From Phytophthora hibernalis (Eukaryota > Oomycota > Peronosporomycetes > Peronosporales > Peronosporaceae): a DNA stretch of 64,000 nt. This document shows, piece by piece, positions 37,804 through 48,518 of this stretch (the stretch's first letter is position 1; each line of letters starts with the position of its first letter). Location: the NCBI GenBank assembly GCA_012656075.1, contig JAAKBF010000324.1, forward strand, positions 496,001-560,000, given 5' to 3'. Made by a program: the position numbers and the translations under genes. The notes under the pieces are model-generated. The model saw nothing but the letters and a program-made list of their open reading frames with translations. It was not told where the DNA came from and ran no database searches.

Positions 37804-39260
37804 ATGGACGACTCAGGGAGCCGGCTGCCGTCCCGGCAGGACTTTCCTCACCTCTCAGATGCCCACTGGGCTACGCTGGAGAAGATGGTTAGTCTCCTGG
37901 GCGAGGCACCATTCGCTGGATTCCCAACCTGCCTGCGGAGCAGCAGAGGGCGCGCGTGGAACGCTTCGACAAATACAAGTCGTCGCTGGTTGCCCACGTG
38001 AGCGCTGCAGCGCAGGAAGCTGCTCGCGAGACAATGCGAGCTGAGGCACAGAGTGCGGCGCAGGTGATCCCTCCGGGTATGCTGCGCGACAAGGAATAAC
38101 GAAGCCCGTCAAATGTCGGCACCGACATTTTGACGGGCTTCGTTATTCCTGGGCCCAAGTCGCCTTCGCGCTTTCCAATCTGGGAGGGCGCGCGCATGGG
38201 CGATGGCACGAGAGACATCGTCTCCGGGGTATTTCACCTCGTGGGCGTTCATGGAACAAGAGGTGCGCTCGACTTTCCTCTTGGCCAAGGTGGCCTACCG
38301 CTATCGGTCGCTCTTTTTGCGCTGTAAGCAAGGAAACGTACGCTTCAAGACTACGTCATGGAGTTGCAGAACCTCGAGGCCGCTATGGCGGGCGCTCCCC
38401 TCTCTGAGGACGTCAAGGTGACGGTCTTCATGGACGGCGTTCGGCCGGGTCCGGTCCGGACGGAGCTCTTCCGCAGACAGCCGACATCTTTCAACGATGC
38501 GGTGCATGTCACCATGCTGGAAGATCATTGCGTGTGCTCGGCGCAGGGGTATGCAGGCCGCTCGGACACGGTCAACGACGGTCCCACTCCCATGGAGATC
38601 TCGTCGGCTGAGTCGGCCCGACCTCAGCGTAACCAACGCGCGAGTGGTCGTTGCTTTGGATGCAACCAGCTTGGACACTTCCGTCGGAACTGTCCAACGA
38701 ACCCGTGGAAGGTAGGCAAGGCCAAGGCGGCTCTGCCGTCCCTTAACATGATCGAATCTGCGGGGGCGGAAAACGACAACACCCAGTACCCTGCTGGGAG
38801 ACTTCGCTCCTCCTCGAAGTCGGTGGCTCTACCACCTCCGCCTCCTGGAGAGCAAGTCCCTGGGAGGACACTGTTGTGTCTCTCCGTGGCCACCGCGCGG
38901 TCTAACCTCGTGGTTGTCACGGCCAGCGTAAAAGGGTACGACGAACCGCTGACGATCCTGATTGATTCGGGAGCGTCCTACAACTTAGCGACGAAGTCCA
39001 GTACAGTGCATTGTATGCTAGTGCTTTGGAAGCATCTAAGAATAATACCAATGTATCTGTTCGCCTGGCGACTGGGTCTATCGTGTCTACGCGAAAGGCT
39101 CTTCTATCCTTGAACGTCAAGTTTGACGACTTCAACTCGGTCGAACCGTTCATTGTCCTTGACATGGATGATCGGTACGATCTTATCCTCGGCATGCCTT
39201 GGTTGACAAAGCACGAGCCGTGGATCGACTGGAGAAGTCGCACCATCGGGGCTAGTCACA
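37804..39260 (+). pseudogene. Inner element gag and protease (frame-broken)
   Basis: Gag pieces run from 37804 to ~38760 in several frames. The zinc knuckle CFGCNQLGHFRRNC (38652-38693) is a perfect CX2CX4HX4C. The protease follows, with ILIDSGASYNLAT (~38955-38995) carrying the catalytic Asp, then ILGMPWLTKHEPWIDW (~39185). Gag is interrupted at 38091-38149 by a near-perfect palindrome. Confidence 0.85.
38090..38150. repeat. Near-perfect 58-base palindrome in inner gag
   Basis: The arm GGAATAACGAAGCCCGTC is followed, after a 2-base centre, by its exact reverse complement. The only mismatch is a missing A in the left arm (AAA against AAAA). It turns the gag frame back on itself and would form a strong hairpin in RNA or single-stranded DNA. 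Confidence 0.85.
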
Positions 39261-39399
39261 AGCCTCTCGCAGACACATCCCTGGCGGGTCATGTCCCCTC
39301 CTCTTCTCGGGACGGGTTTGTGCACGAGCATCGCATGCCACGCGGCGAACGGCACTTCGCAGGTACTACTGAAGTACTCGATCTGCCTACGGCGTTGCC

Positions 39400-39845
39400 G
39401 TCCGCGTGCCTTGCATCTTCGAGAGCTCAAGAGCCTTCGGTGGATGTGGGAGAATGTACGGAGGTTCCGTTGCCATTGGCTGTGCGCTTCTGCAAGTCGA
39501 TGCCGATGGCAGAGAGCGAGTGGTCTCGTTCCAGTCGCGCCAACTAAAGGCGGCAGAGAAGAACTACCCGGTCCACGACAAGGAACTTCGCTATGAAGTA
39601 CGCGCTGGTGAAATTTCGGGTACACCTGCTTGGAAGTAAACCCTTTGTGATCTTCACAGACCACGCGTCCTTGCGGACTGCGACATCGTCGCCCCATCTC
39701 TTCCAACGCATGGCGCGGTGGCTCTCCTTCTTCGTGGAGTATAACTTCACGGTGGAGTACAAGCCAGGAAAGCAGAACGTCCTCGCGGACGCACTTTCCC
39801 GACGTCCGGACTACGAGCTGGCGCACGCGCGTACCTCGAGTCCCC
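39400..39845 (+). pseudogene. Inner element RNase H remnant, RT deleted
   Basis: The frame reads VAIGCALLQVDADGRE and RQLKAAEKNYPVHDKEL (39440-39590), then in a second frame FVIFTDHASLRT and KPGKQNVLADALSRR, the gypsy RNase H. Only ~150 bp lie between the protease end and this domain. No LDLRSGY-type, FG/PF or YVDD motif exists there, so the RT fingers and palm are absent by deletion. Confidence 0.82.
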
Positions 39846-39930
39846 GCTCTATGATCTTCTGCGAGAGGCGTACGCCGAGGACGAAGATCTGGTCGATCTC
39901 GTTAGAGCACTCGGTACGCCGACGGCAGCG

Positions 39931-41160
39931 GTGAAGATAACTGCGCGGCAGCGCTCGCGGTTGCACCGCTACTCTCTGGTCGAAGGTCTCCTCTATTACC
40001 AAGTCGATGAAAGCGAAGAGCCTCGCATAGTCGTTCCTAACGACGAGGACTTGCGGCATCGCGTTCTCTATGAGGGTTACGACACGCCACTCAGCGGCCA
40101 TCTTGGACGTGAGAAGACGTACACGTCCGTGGCGCGCAACTTCTGGTGGCCTCACATGTACAAGTGCGTTCGGAAGTACGTGCAGACGTGCGAAACGTGC
40201 CAACATGTGAAACCCGCTCCCTCGTCATCGGCTCCCTTGATGATCTTGCCGGTGCCGGCCGATTGCTGGCGCTCGGTGAGCATGGACTTCATCTTCGAGC
40301 TTCCGGCAGATGCACGCGGCCACACTGGTATCTTGGTCTTCGTTTGCCGTCTCAGTAAGATGGTGCGGCTAGCCGCAGTGAAAAAGAGTGTGACGGCGCC
40401 GCAAGCGGCTCAACTCTTTGTCGACAATGTCTTTCGACATAATGGCCTTCCGGAGGCGTTGATCGGGATCCCCGCTTCGTCTCACACTTTTGGAAATACT
40501 TGTTCCGTCTTCTCGGAACGAGATTGAACATGTCCACGGCGGACCATCCGCAGACAGACGGTCAAACCAAGCGAGTGAACCGCGTGTTGGAGGATGTGTT
40601 GCGCAGCATCTGCGCCGAAGAACCCACAAAGTGGAGCACGCTGCTGCTGCAGGATGAGTTCGCGCTGAATATTGCTGTGCATTCGTCGACGGGTTTCACC
40701 CCATTCTACGTTAACGGGCTACGCCATCCGCGTACGCCACTGTCGTTACCTCCGGCTTCTAATTTGAGTGGGGAGAGGCTGACGCCGAAGGCCCGCGGGG
40801 CCTTAAAGGCCTGCGTCCGTCCGTCAAACCGAACCTGTAGGCGTTCATCGAGACTGGTGAAGCCGTAAGGCAACGCGTCCGGGACGCTATGGCTGCCGCG
40901 CAAGACACACAGAAGGAAAACAGTGATCGCCGAGGACGAAGGAACGTGAATGTGTTTAAACTTGGGGACCAGGTCCTCTTAAACGCTAAAAACCTCCCTA
41001 TGCAGGTGGTCACTACGGTGGGCAGCACAAAGCTGCGTCCACGGTTCGTGGGGCCGTTCACGGTCATCGGAGTCCATGGCAACGCATACACATTGGACCT
41101 GCCGTCGGCTATGGCCACGCACCCGACGTTTTACGTGGGACTTCTTAAGCCCTATCACCA
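39931..41160 (+). pseudogene. Inner element integrase (frame-broken)
   Basis: The HHCC zinc domain appears as SGHLGREKTYTS and CETCQHVKP (40090-40220). The core has SMDFIFELP (~40285), HPQTDGQTKRVNR with the catalytic Glu position altered to Lys (TKRVN rather than TERVN, ~40560), and the C-terminal GPY/F-type module RPRFVGPFTVIG (~41045). Several frame shifts occur. The E-to-K change would abolish catalysis if not a base error. Confidence 0.82.
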
Positions 41161-41171
41161 GGCCGAGGTGA

Positions 41172-42149
41172 ATGACTCTGAGAGTCCGACATATTCGCGA
41201 AGTGGCGAAACGCGTTCGCCATCATCTGCATCATATCCGGCGGAGAACAGGAGGAGCAGCCGCAGGGGCGGAGCAGTCGGAGGAGCACGGCTCTCCAACG
41301 CCTCAACGCGAGAGTAGAGGTCGCGGAGCCACCCAAAGTGCTTGTGAAGCTCAGCACGGTCATTCGCGAGGGCCCTCTCGCTCTCCGAGCATCGATAAAG
41401 CGCTTGTCGAAGGTCCTCGCTCGAGCGATCGACCTGCCGCTGGCGATCACCCGCACTGCGTTCGAGCTGAACCACACTTGGAGCCAAATGACTCACAGTC
41501 GACTCGACGGAGTGCAGGTTCCCTCGCAGGGCCACTAAGTCAGTCCTCTGCGACTCCAAGAGCCGTTGGCAACCCTCCACTGCAGTCACGAGCTTCGTGT
41601 GGTCAGAATGGCCAACAGGCGCTGAAGCGCGCGCCTCCAACACCTGACGCGGAGCGTCCCGATCCGTGGACGCGTCCGTTGCGTCCCCCGCCTCCACTGA
41701 TTGGTAATGAGGGCGCTCTCTTCTTCCATGTCGAGAGAATACTGGGGCGCCGCTGGTGTAGCGGTCACTACCAATACTTGGTGAAGTGGCGCGGCTATCC
41801 AGAGGATCAAAGCACGTGGGAGGCTGGTAGCTGTCTCTCGGAGGACTGCGCCGACATCGTGGCCGCTTATGACCGCTCCCTGGAGCCGGTCGGCGCTAAC
41901 CGCGCCAAGAACACTGAACGGTTCTACGGGCTGCGACTGCCACGACTTCTGGATTTTCTGCACAACCTCCTCGAGGAGGATAACGCCCGGGGTGGGTTTC
42001 GAGCGCTCGAGGTATCGGTTGCGCCACTGGCCATCCACGATGGACTTCGCCATGCGGAAACGGAGGCGCCGTTGGGCCAGCCAGTCGATAGGGTACGGCG
42101 AGTCCGTGAACTCGGGCAAGGGGTACCAAGTGGTGCAGCCAGTCTGTGA
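41172..42149 (+). CDS. Inner element chromodomain region
   Basis: Pro/Arg/Ser-rich linker, then a chromodomain at about 41728-41880 reading FHVERILGRRW, YQYLVKWRGYPEDQSTWEA, then LSEDCADIVAAYDR. This is the classic chromovirus C-terminal module. The open frame continues past the domain to 42149, but that part is probably not coding, because the antisense frame looks better there. Confidence 0.8.
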   Translation: MTLRVRHIREVAKRVRHHLHHIRRRTGGAAAGAEQSEEHGSPTPQRESRGRGATQSACEAQHGHSRGPSRSPSIDKALVEGPRSSDRPAAGDHPHCVRAEPHLEPNDSQSTRRSAGSLAGPLSQSSATPRAVGNPPLQSRASCGQNGQQALKRAPPTPDAERPDPWTRPLRPPPPLIGNEGALFFHVERILGRRWCSGHYQYLVKWRGYPEDQSTWEAGSCLSEDCADIVAAYDRSLEPVGANRAKNTERFYGLRLPRLLDFLHNLLEEDNARGGFRALEVSVAPLAIHDGLRHAETEAPLGQPVDRVRRVRELGQGVPSGAASL

Positions 42150-43380
42150 ACTCGCGTTCGTTGGACTGGCGGGCGAGGCCCGTGTCGTCGTGGAGGACGA
42201 CGGGACACTCGTCGTACTGCTGCACCGCCTTACCCGGCTCACGACTCTGTCGAAGGTACTGGCGGTACTCCCGTACGGGCCAGTATCGCAGCGCGAGCAG
42301 CTGCTATTTGTTTCGAGGTGCCGCTGGCTCGTGATCTCGCTTCGAGGTTCGTCGCTGCTCCGCAGCCTCCCTCACATCGCGGGCACGATCGTGAAGGTGC
42401 TGGCGGTTGTCGGGTTGAAGCAGCCCTTCGGGTACGTCATCACCGTCGCCGACGTTGGTGATAACTTGGGCTTCCCGCTTGGCAGCATCAGCAGCAGCAC
42501 GTGCGACAGCAGCAGCGCTGCGAGGAGTTGCAGGACTCCCCGGATGGAGACGTCGCTGCTGATCGGTGAGCTTGGGTGAAGTGCTTGGGTCGTTGACCTC
42601 GCCCGACTTCAGATCCGACTCGCTGTAGTCGACCTCGTCCGAGGCATCCTCCTCCGAGCGGTGCTTCGCTTCACTTGTTGCACCCGGCTCGGGTTTGCGA
42701 TCGGTGGCTGAGGCAGCTTCCTTGGGTGCGTTGCTGGTCTGCTTTGCAGTCGCCGAGTGGGACTTGTCGTCGCCGGCCTCGGAGGCGTTGTCGCCGTCCC
42801 TCGGAACTTTGGAAGCTTGACCATCGTCATCAGCAGCTCTGTGAGCCTCGTCGCCGCGGTCCGAAGCTTTGTCGTCAGGACCCGACTTTGGAAGTCGCTG
42901 CCGTCGCTGCGGTCGTTGCCGTCGGCGCGCTCGCATCTTCCGCTCTTGAGCTTCGTCGCCGTGGGATTCCGGGCTGTCGTCGCCCAGAACTAGGTTCGGG
43001 TTGGTCTCGCCGTCGGAGTCCGACTCGTTGTCGCTGCCGCCTTCGTACGGTCCGGGCAGGGTGACCTCGGTGCGTTTCCTGCTGGACCGGGATCTGGTCG
43101 CAGCGGGCTTAGCCCTGTCGTCGGGCTTCTGGGAAGCCTTCTTCGGATGCCGAGGTGGCTTCTTCGATTGGGCTTCGCCGCCTTTCGTCTTGTGGTCGGC
43201 GGCGCGGAGCGCCTGGAGTCGACGCGCTTTGGTATCGCAAGTGGTGCGGGTCTTGGCCTGGTGTCCGGTGGGCGTCTTGGATTCTCGGCGGGTGTTCGCT
43301 CGGGCGCAAATTGCAGAATGAGGCGTTGCCTGTGCGGTTCGCTGGAATTCCCCTGGGACAAGGTGCTTCCCGTTTGGGTG
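41890..43380 (-). CDS. Antisense accessory ORF of inner gypsy element
   Basis: Minus-strand frames between the chromodomain and 3' LTR. An N-terminal Lys/Arg/Pro-rich stretch (43380-42950) and a long charged, Asp/Glu/Lys/Ala-rich segment (42936-42304, with DYSESDLKSGEV) are followed by a more ordinary C-terminal piece (42240-41900, with MAKSIVDGQWRNRYLERS). The pieces connect through single-base shifts. It has the same position and antisense orientation as the outer element's aORF, but I see no clear sequence similarity between them. It may be a separate accessory protein or a transcribed non-coding antisense strand. Confidence 0.45.
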
Positions 43381-43388
43381 TGGGAGGG
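43378..43388 (+). promoter_or_regulatory. Polypurine tract of inner element
   Basis: GTGTGGGAGGG immediately precedes the 3' LTR, where plus-strand DNA synthesis is primed. Confidence 0.6.
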
Positions 43389-43809
43389 TGTAATGGGGCC
43401 ACTTGACAGGGGGCGACCATTGTTCTCTGTGATGTGGTCCACACCATTGGTGTCCGTCACACGCGTGGTGTGTGGCACGTCAAGGACTTAATTCGCACTT
43501 CAGTCGTACTTAAGTGGTACGTCAGTTGTATTACAGCAGTACATCTAAATGGGTGGTCCTCATTAGGACAGATCAGATTAGACAGAGATTCAGTATGCAG
43601 ATAGTTAGCAGTAGTTAGAACTACAACAGTGTTCTTAATATAAATCAGTTTAACTCTAACGCGGAAGTTCGCAAGTCAATTGGTACTCGGTACCATATTG
43701 GACAGGAAGGCCAGGTCTTTGCAAGGTTACAGCAGGAACGCTAGGCGTTTGTTGTGGTTAGCGCGTTAACGCTTCCTCTAAAGCTAAGGTGCGTGTGACC
43801 CCCGTCACA
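43389..43809 (+). repeat. 3' LTR of inner gypsy element
   Basis: 421 bp, 418 identical to the left copy, followed by the target duplication CGACG at 43810-43814. Confidence 0.95.
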
Positions 43810-43814
43810 CGACG

Positions 43815-45108
43815 AGTCTCCCTTAATGACATCAGTCCGGGGTGCTTCACCGCTCGCTGAGTCAGATACACCTGTCGAATCCTCGTCAAGCTCGTCGACT
43901 TCTAGCGATTCACGGGTATCGTTCTCTCTTGGTTGGAAGGGTCTTGGTTTTATAGCCGTCGGCGTCGTGTACTGTGGCCTTTCGACAGCGGGAGGCTGTC
44001 GGCTAAGCCATTCCATATAGCCGTTGCTCTTTCCTTAGTAGAGCGCGCCCTCATAGGCGAGCACTTGCCAGTCGCGATATTTCGCTGAGTTCACCCGTAC
44101 ATAACCATCATCCCGAGGCAGTACTCTGTGAGGCATCCATAGAACCACCGGAAAGCGGGCTGGACATCACGTCAGGCTCGCGGTGATGTTCGTTAGCAAG
44201 ACCCGTACGGCTCGTCCAGCAGCGTTGAGCTCGACTGTCGGAATCACCCCTTTCAATTGTCGACCCCACAACTCACGCGTCGAGTCGCTGGGGTGCCTCC
44301 GTCTCAACTTGAACTGAGCGATTTCTCTGCTCATGATGTCAAATGTCTCTTGTGGGCCTCCGATCACTTCTCGGCCGTACTCCGTGTCATCCACGTCTCT
44401 CGACGACTTGATTAATGGCACCACGACTTCATCGGGCAGTTTTGCCATCGAGGTGTACAAGTCCAGCCTGATACCGGCTGGTATCATGAAGTCGGTGCCC
44501 AAGATTAGGTCGACTCCGGCATGATGAGGCATGATCCACACCTCAAATTCGTAAACTACGTCCCATCCCAGCGTAACCTTAACGATTGCGCGAGATGTGG
44601 TCGCCACCTTTGACTTGGCGATTCCTTGGACATCGACCTTCATGTCATCGTTGGTCAGTCGCTTCAGCCGCAACTTCCTAGCGAATGCTTGGGTCACAGC
44701 CGACACGTTTGCTCCGGTATCCAACAAGATTTTTGTCCCCTCATCATTCACAGCTCCCATCACTAGAGCTCTCATCCTCACTCGGCGATCGAATTTCCTT
44801 GATGACCACCATCCCAGTCGCTTACCAGGGAGCAACCTCCATCTCTTGGTTTGACTTATCGAAATCATCGGTCGCTGAGTTCTATCCATACTTCCAATCG
44901 CTCGGTCTTCGTCTTCGTTCGACTCGCCGAGCCCACAATTATCGTCCACATCCGCTCGTCCGCCCTCTTCATCACTCTCATTATCACTCCCCTCGTCGGG
45001 CCGTTCCGCTTCCCCAACAAAAGCAAACACGTAGTTCACTTCGACTGCTGGTTCTGCTGACTGTGGCAGACCGTTGTTGTCCAACCCAGTCATGGTTGGC
45101 GAGCCCAC
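43815..45108 (-). CDS. Outer element protease and pol linker
   Basis: The main open frame 45108-44167 contains the retropepsin motif ILLDTGANVSAV (~44700-44735) and the second strand VDLILGTDFMIPAG (~44480-44520), preceded by an acidic linker rich in Asp/Glu/Asn. The remainder to 43815 is a Ser/Asp-rich linker. It continues in frame at 37321 once the inner element is removed. Confidence 0.85.
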
Positions 45109-45129
45109 TAGTTTAAATGGCTCGACGAG

Positions 45130-47303
45130 TAGATGTCCTGAAGATCGTCCGGGACAATGGACTTATCGACTGACGTCTTAACGAACTTGGCGAGTTGCTC
45201 GAAGCGTCGGAAGAGTTCGCACTGGCCTACTTCGTGCACCTGCTTGCAGAACTTGCAGCGTCGGCGATAGAAGTGTGCATCGTGACCTGCTGCTCCGCAG
45301 GCTCCACACGGACCGTATGTCTTCCGCTCTCGAGACCCGTCTCGGCGATTAGCTTGTCCTTTGGGATTCGACGAGTTCTGCTGATATCGGTTGGAGTCTT
45401 CGGTGGTGTTACCGGCATCAATGTAGTCCGAGTCTTCTTCAGAGTCTTGGTTGAGAACTTCGCTCGCGTCGCTCTCTCCATTCGACGAGTCGTAGAGGTC
45501 GGTGTTTGCCTTAGCTCGGCGAGTGTCAAGTGCTGCCCACAGGTCGTCGACCGACGCATCTGCTAGCGTAACTCGCCGACTGTTGTCTTCACCCTGTCGA
45601 CCACGGCGTTCGTCCTGCTGTTTCTTGGAGTCGACTCGGCGATTTTGTATCCCCCTTCTCGGCTCGTTTGGCGTCCTTACTGCTGCTTGTGCTTAGACGA
45701 TCGCGTTGTTTCTTGCGCTTTGCACCGAGTAAGCGCTGGTTGATCACCTTCTCGACCTTCGAAATATCGCTGAGTCGTTGTGGGTACAGCAGATCCATGA
45801 TGTCGTCGTCTCAGCAATTAAGCAGGAAATGTTGGACGTGGTCGGCGGCGTCAGATCCACCCTTCTCGTACTGGATGTGGGCGGTTCGCGCGTACCCATT
45901 CAGTCGCAGCAAGATGTCGCAGACATGTCCATTCTCCCTGCGTCTCGCTGAGTAGTAGCGGGCTCGCGCCGACTGGTCGAATTGCGAGCAATAGTAGTCC
46001 AGGAAGGCTTCGCTGAGAAGATTCCACTTTCGCTGAAATCTTCTTGGGAAGCTGTCGGAACCACCCCTTAGCTGCCTTACCCAGACTCAGCGAGAATGGT
46101 TCACACCACTCATCTTGCCGTTTGCACGTCCCCTTCATCTCGTAGATGAAGCGTTTGATCCATTATAACGCATCTTCCGACCGGTAGTGCTTCCCGTCAA
46201 AGTTCGTGATCTTCTCAAGCGGCACATGCGTCCTGATTTCCAAGACTTGCCCTCGGTCGCTTTCAGCCCCGTCGAAGCTGATCTGACGGATATGGTCATG
46301 TGGCGACTCGTCGACGTCGCGGTGTCCAGGATAATCGTCTTCATCGCTGAGTCGATCATTCCCTCAAGTGCTGCGGCGTCCGATCGGATCAGGCGACGGA
46401 GCTCGGTGGCTTCTTCAGCAGTGATGAAATCTGCGTCGAGCAGGCTGATCGCTGGCTTTCTTCGGAGTTTGCATGTGCGAGTCGGCGAAATACGGTGCTC
46501 CGGAATACACCACGCTTCGTCTCGGGTGTCTTCGGCAACGGAACTTTCGCTGGGTCTTCACTCGGCTCAGGGAAGACGTACGGCTCAGTGACGTACGGTT
46601 GTGGTGGAGCCACTTTGGTCTCGTCGAGTTCTTCAGCTCGGCGAGGCTTGGGTAATTGTCCCTTTGGTCCACCTTACATCCCGAACAAGTCTTTCAACTT
46701 GCGCTTCCATCTCATCAGCTCGACGCCAACCGCGTGCACACTCCAAGATGTCAGCGCTGGTTTCGAAGTCTTATGGCCGCACCGGTATCCCATCGCTCGG
46801 AGTAGTATCACCGTGTCCTCGACGAGTTGGTCCGTCGTTTGGCTATTGATGGGTTGACCCAATTCCTCGCTGAGTTGGGCCCACTTCGCTTGACACATGT
46901 ACATCGGAGCGAACATGTTGATCCACCGACTGTTGGTCTTCATTTCTTCGACGAGTCGGGCCAGGACTCGGTTTGCCTTCGGTGTTTCGACATTCTTCGT
47001 CGCCTTGGGAACGAGCGGCGGTCAGTCACCCGGAGCCACGGCTTGTTCGTCGTCATCGTCATCGCCGAGTTCCGCTGCGAGGTTCCGCTCGACTGGCCAT
47101 GCGGGTCACCTGCAGCTACAACTCGTCAACTTCTTCACGGAGATCGACAACTCTCTTCACGTCGTCATACTCCGTCTCTTCATCATCATCCTTCTCTTCT
47201 TCTTCTTCCTCCTCGCTTCCATGGTCTTCGTTATCGTCGAAATCGTCGAACTGGATGGAGCGTGTCACCCCGCGTCTGCGGCGGTAATGCTGGCTCTAGC
47301 TGA
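45130..47303 (-). CDS. Outer element gag (frame-broken)
   Basis: The capsid-like core is visible as FSLSLGKAAKGWFRQLPKKI (46110-46040), continuing in another frame. A basic stretch follows (45798-45600) and then a cysteine/histidine nucleic-acid-binding region near 45320-45200, reading as C-x2-C...H in frame pieces (GPCGACGAAGHDAHF, CKFCKQVHEVGQC). The N-terminal part (47300-46400) is acidic and Ser/Thr/Pro-rich. At least seven frame changes occur. Confidence 0.75.
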
Positions 47304-47456
47304 GTTCGACTCATCGAGCGGCGATCCTCCGGCCGTCGCCGGGCTTGCGTCGCTCCAACTTGGCGATCCCTTGAACATCTACTCGCATTTGTTGCTCTTA
47401 ACTTGGTTGTACTTGGTTGTACTTGGTACCTGCGAAAACAAAGCACACTTCTGAAT

Positions 47457-47474
47457 CCCCGGTTCGCGGCACCA
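47457..47474 (-). promoter_or_regulatory. Primer-binding site of outer element
   Basis: On the minus strand, two bases inside the 5' LTR, is TGGTGCCGCGAACCGGGG. Its complement ends GGTTCGCGGCACCA, the T-arm to CCA end of a tRNA. I do not name the tRNA. Confidence 0.85.
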
Positions 47475-47476
47475 GT

Positions 47477-48514
47477 TGTGGTGTTGTGATTCACAGAAAA
47501 CGTCGTTAGTCCGGCTTCCACGCAACAGCACAACAATTCGCCGAGTCAGGTCGACGATGTTGGGCTTGCGCAGGGTTCCTGTCGGTTCCCTTTGCGGCTC
47601 GCCCCAGCCGGGGTCCAGTTGAGTGTTGTTCCCGACGGGTGCCAAGCTCCAAACTCTCCAGAGACTCGCCTGAGCGGGGCAGTCTCCGTGCAAAACCCTG
47701 TGCCCTCCACCAAAGAATGGATGGCAGCGCGCGAGCGCGTTTACAGGTCACCAGGCGCAGATTACGCCCAGCTAGGAGGTTACGGTGTCCTGGGTTGTGC
47801 AGACCCACCGGCTCGTCGAATCGACGAGGCTTGTCTTCGCTTGGTAGCGAGAAGTGCCTACCCCGGGCCGGCCTTGATCTCTTGGCGCTACCAGACGGCT
47901 CCCCTACAAGCTATGCTTCTCGGGGAACAACGGCAGATATAATCCAGCCCACGCAGGGACTTACCGGAAAAGTGTACGCTGTTCTTGGACTTAGAAGATT
48001 CTTGTCTGATTGTTATCTCTATGTCTTTGGAGAGCCCCTTCGGGCTCTTCCCAATGTTCTTCTATCGGTCCTATACACATATCTAATGAAAAGGAGTCGT
48101 TACAGATCTCCCTGCGACTCTTCGCTCAGCTCCGTCCCTTGGTGTCGAGCTGTTTCTTACCTCTCGGCGACTCTTCGCCTAGATCCTGATTTATCTCCCA
48201 GTTGATATATCTCCCTCGAGGCATATTCTCGCCAAGTCGACTTTCGCCGAGTCCAACTTTCGCTGAGTCGATTATCGCCGAGTCCGTCCATCGCTGAGTC
48301 CGTCCTTCGCTGAGTCCGTCCTTCGCTGAGTCTAGCTAAGTGCGATCCCTGTTGAGTGCGATGTATCCACTTGGCGATGTATCCACTTGGCGGTGTACCC
48401 ACTTGGCAGTGTACCCACTTGGTGGTGTACCCTCTTGAGTGCGATGTACCCACTGGTCTAGCTTAGGCATCCCTAGTGTAGGGTTATCCAAAATCTGGAT
48501 TTCCCTACACCACA
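47477..48514 (-). repeat. Right (5') LTR of outer gypsy element
   Basis: 1,038 bp, TGTGGTG...CACCACA. It carries one more 16-bp TTCGCTGAGTCCGTCC unit than the left LTR. It should contain the promoter of the genomic transcript. Confidence 0.95.
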
Positions 48515-48518
48515 TTAA

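Larger units (their letters stand above)
37327..43809 (+). mobile_element. Inner Ty3/gypsy chromodomain element, RT-deleted, nested in outer pol
   Basis: 6,483 bp with two 421-bp LTRs (TGTAATGG...GTCACA) that differ at only 3 positions, flanked by the 5-bp duplication CGACG (37322-37326 and 43810-43814). Excising it with one CGACG rejoins the outer pol in frame (DVIKGDSS to RPDDSTIS). Plus-strand order is gag, protease, RNase H, integrase, chromodomain; the reverse transcriptase core is missing. An antisense frame lies between chromodomain and 3' LTR, as in the outer element. It must have been mobilised in trans. Confidence 0.93.
27249..48514 (-). mobile_element. Outer Ty3/gypsy retrotransposon, Chronos-like (aRNH plus chromodomain), carrying a nested element
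   Basis: It spans 21,266 bp and is ~14.8 kb without the nested insertion. The LTRs begin TGTGGTG and end CACCACA, and are flanked by TTAA on both sides (27245-27248, 48515-48518). A primer-binding site lies inside the right LTR, so the right LTR is the 5' one. Minus-strand order is gag, protease, RT, RNase H, second RNase H, integrase, chromodomain. A long antisense frame sits between the chromodomain and the 3' LTR. A second RNase H plus a chromodomain is the architecture described for oomycete Chronos elements; assignment to that group is by domain order, not phylogeny. LTRs differ at about 13 positions plus one 16-bp indel. Confidence 0.92.

Noticed and set aside
47455..47476. tRNA gene
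   Set aside because: Only the T-arm-to-CCA end is present; it is the primer-binding site of the outer gypsy element.
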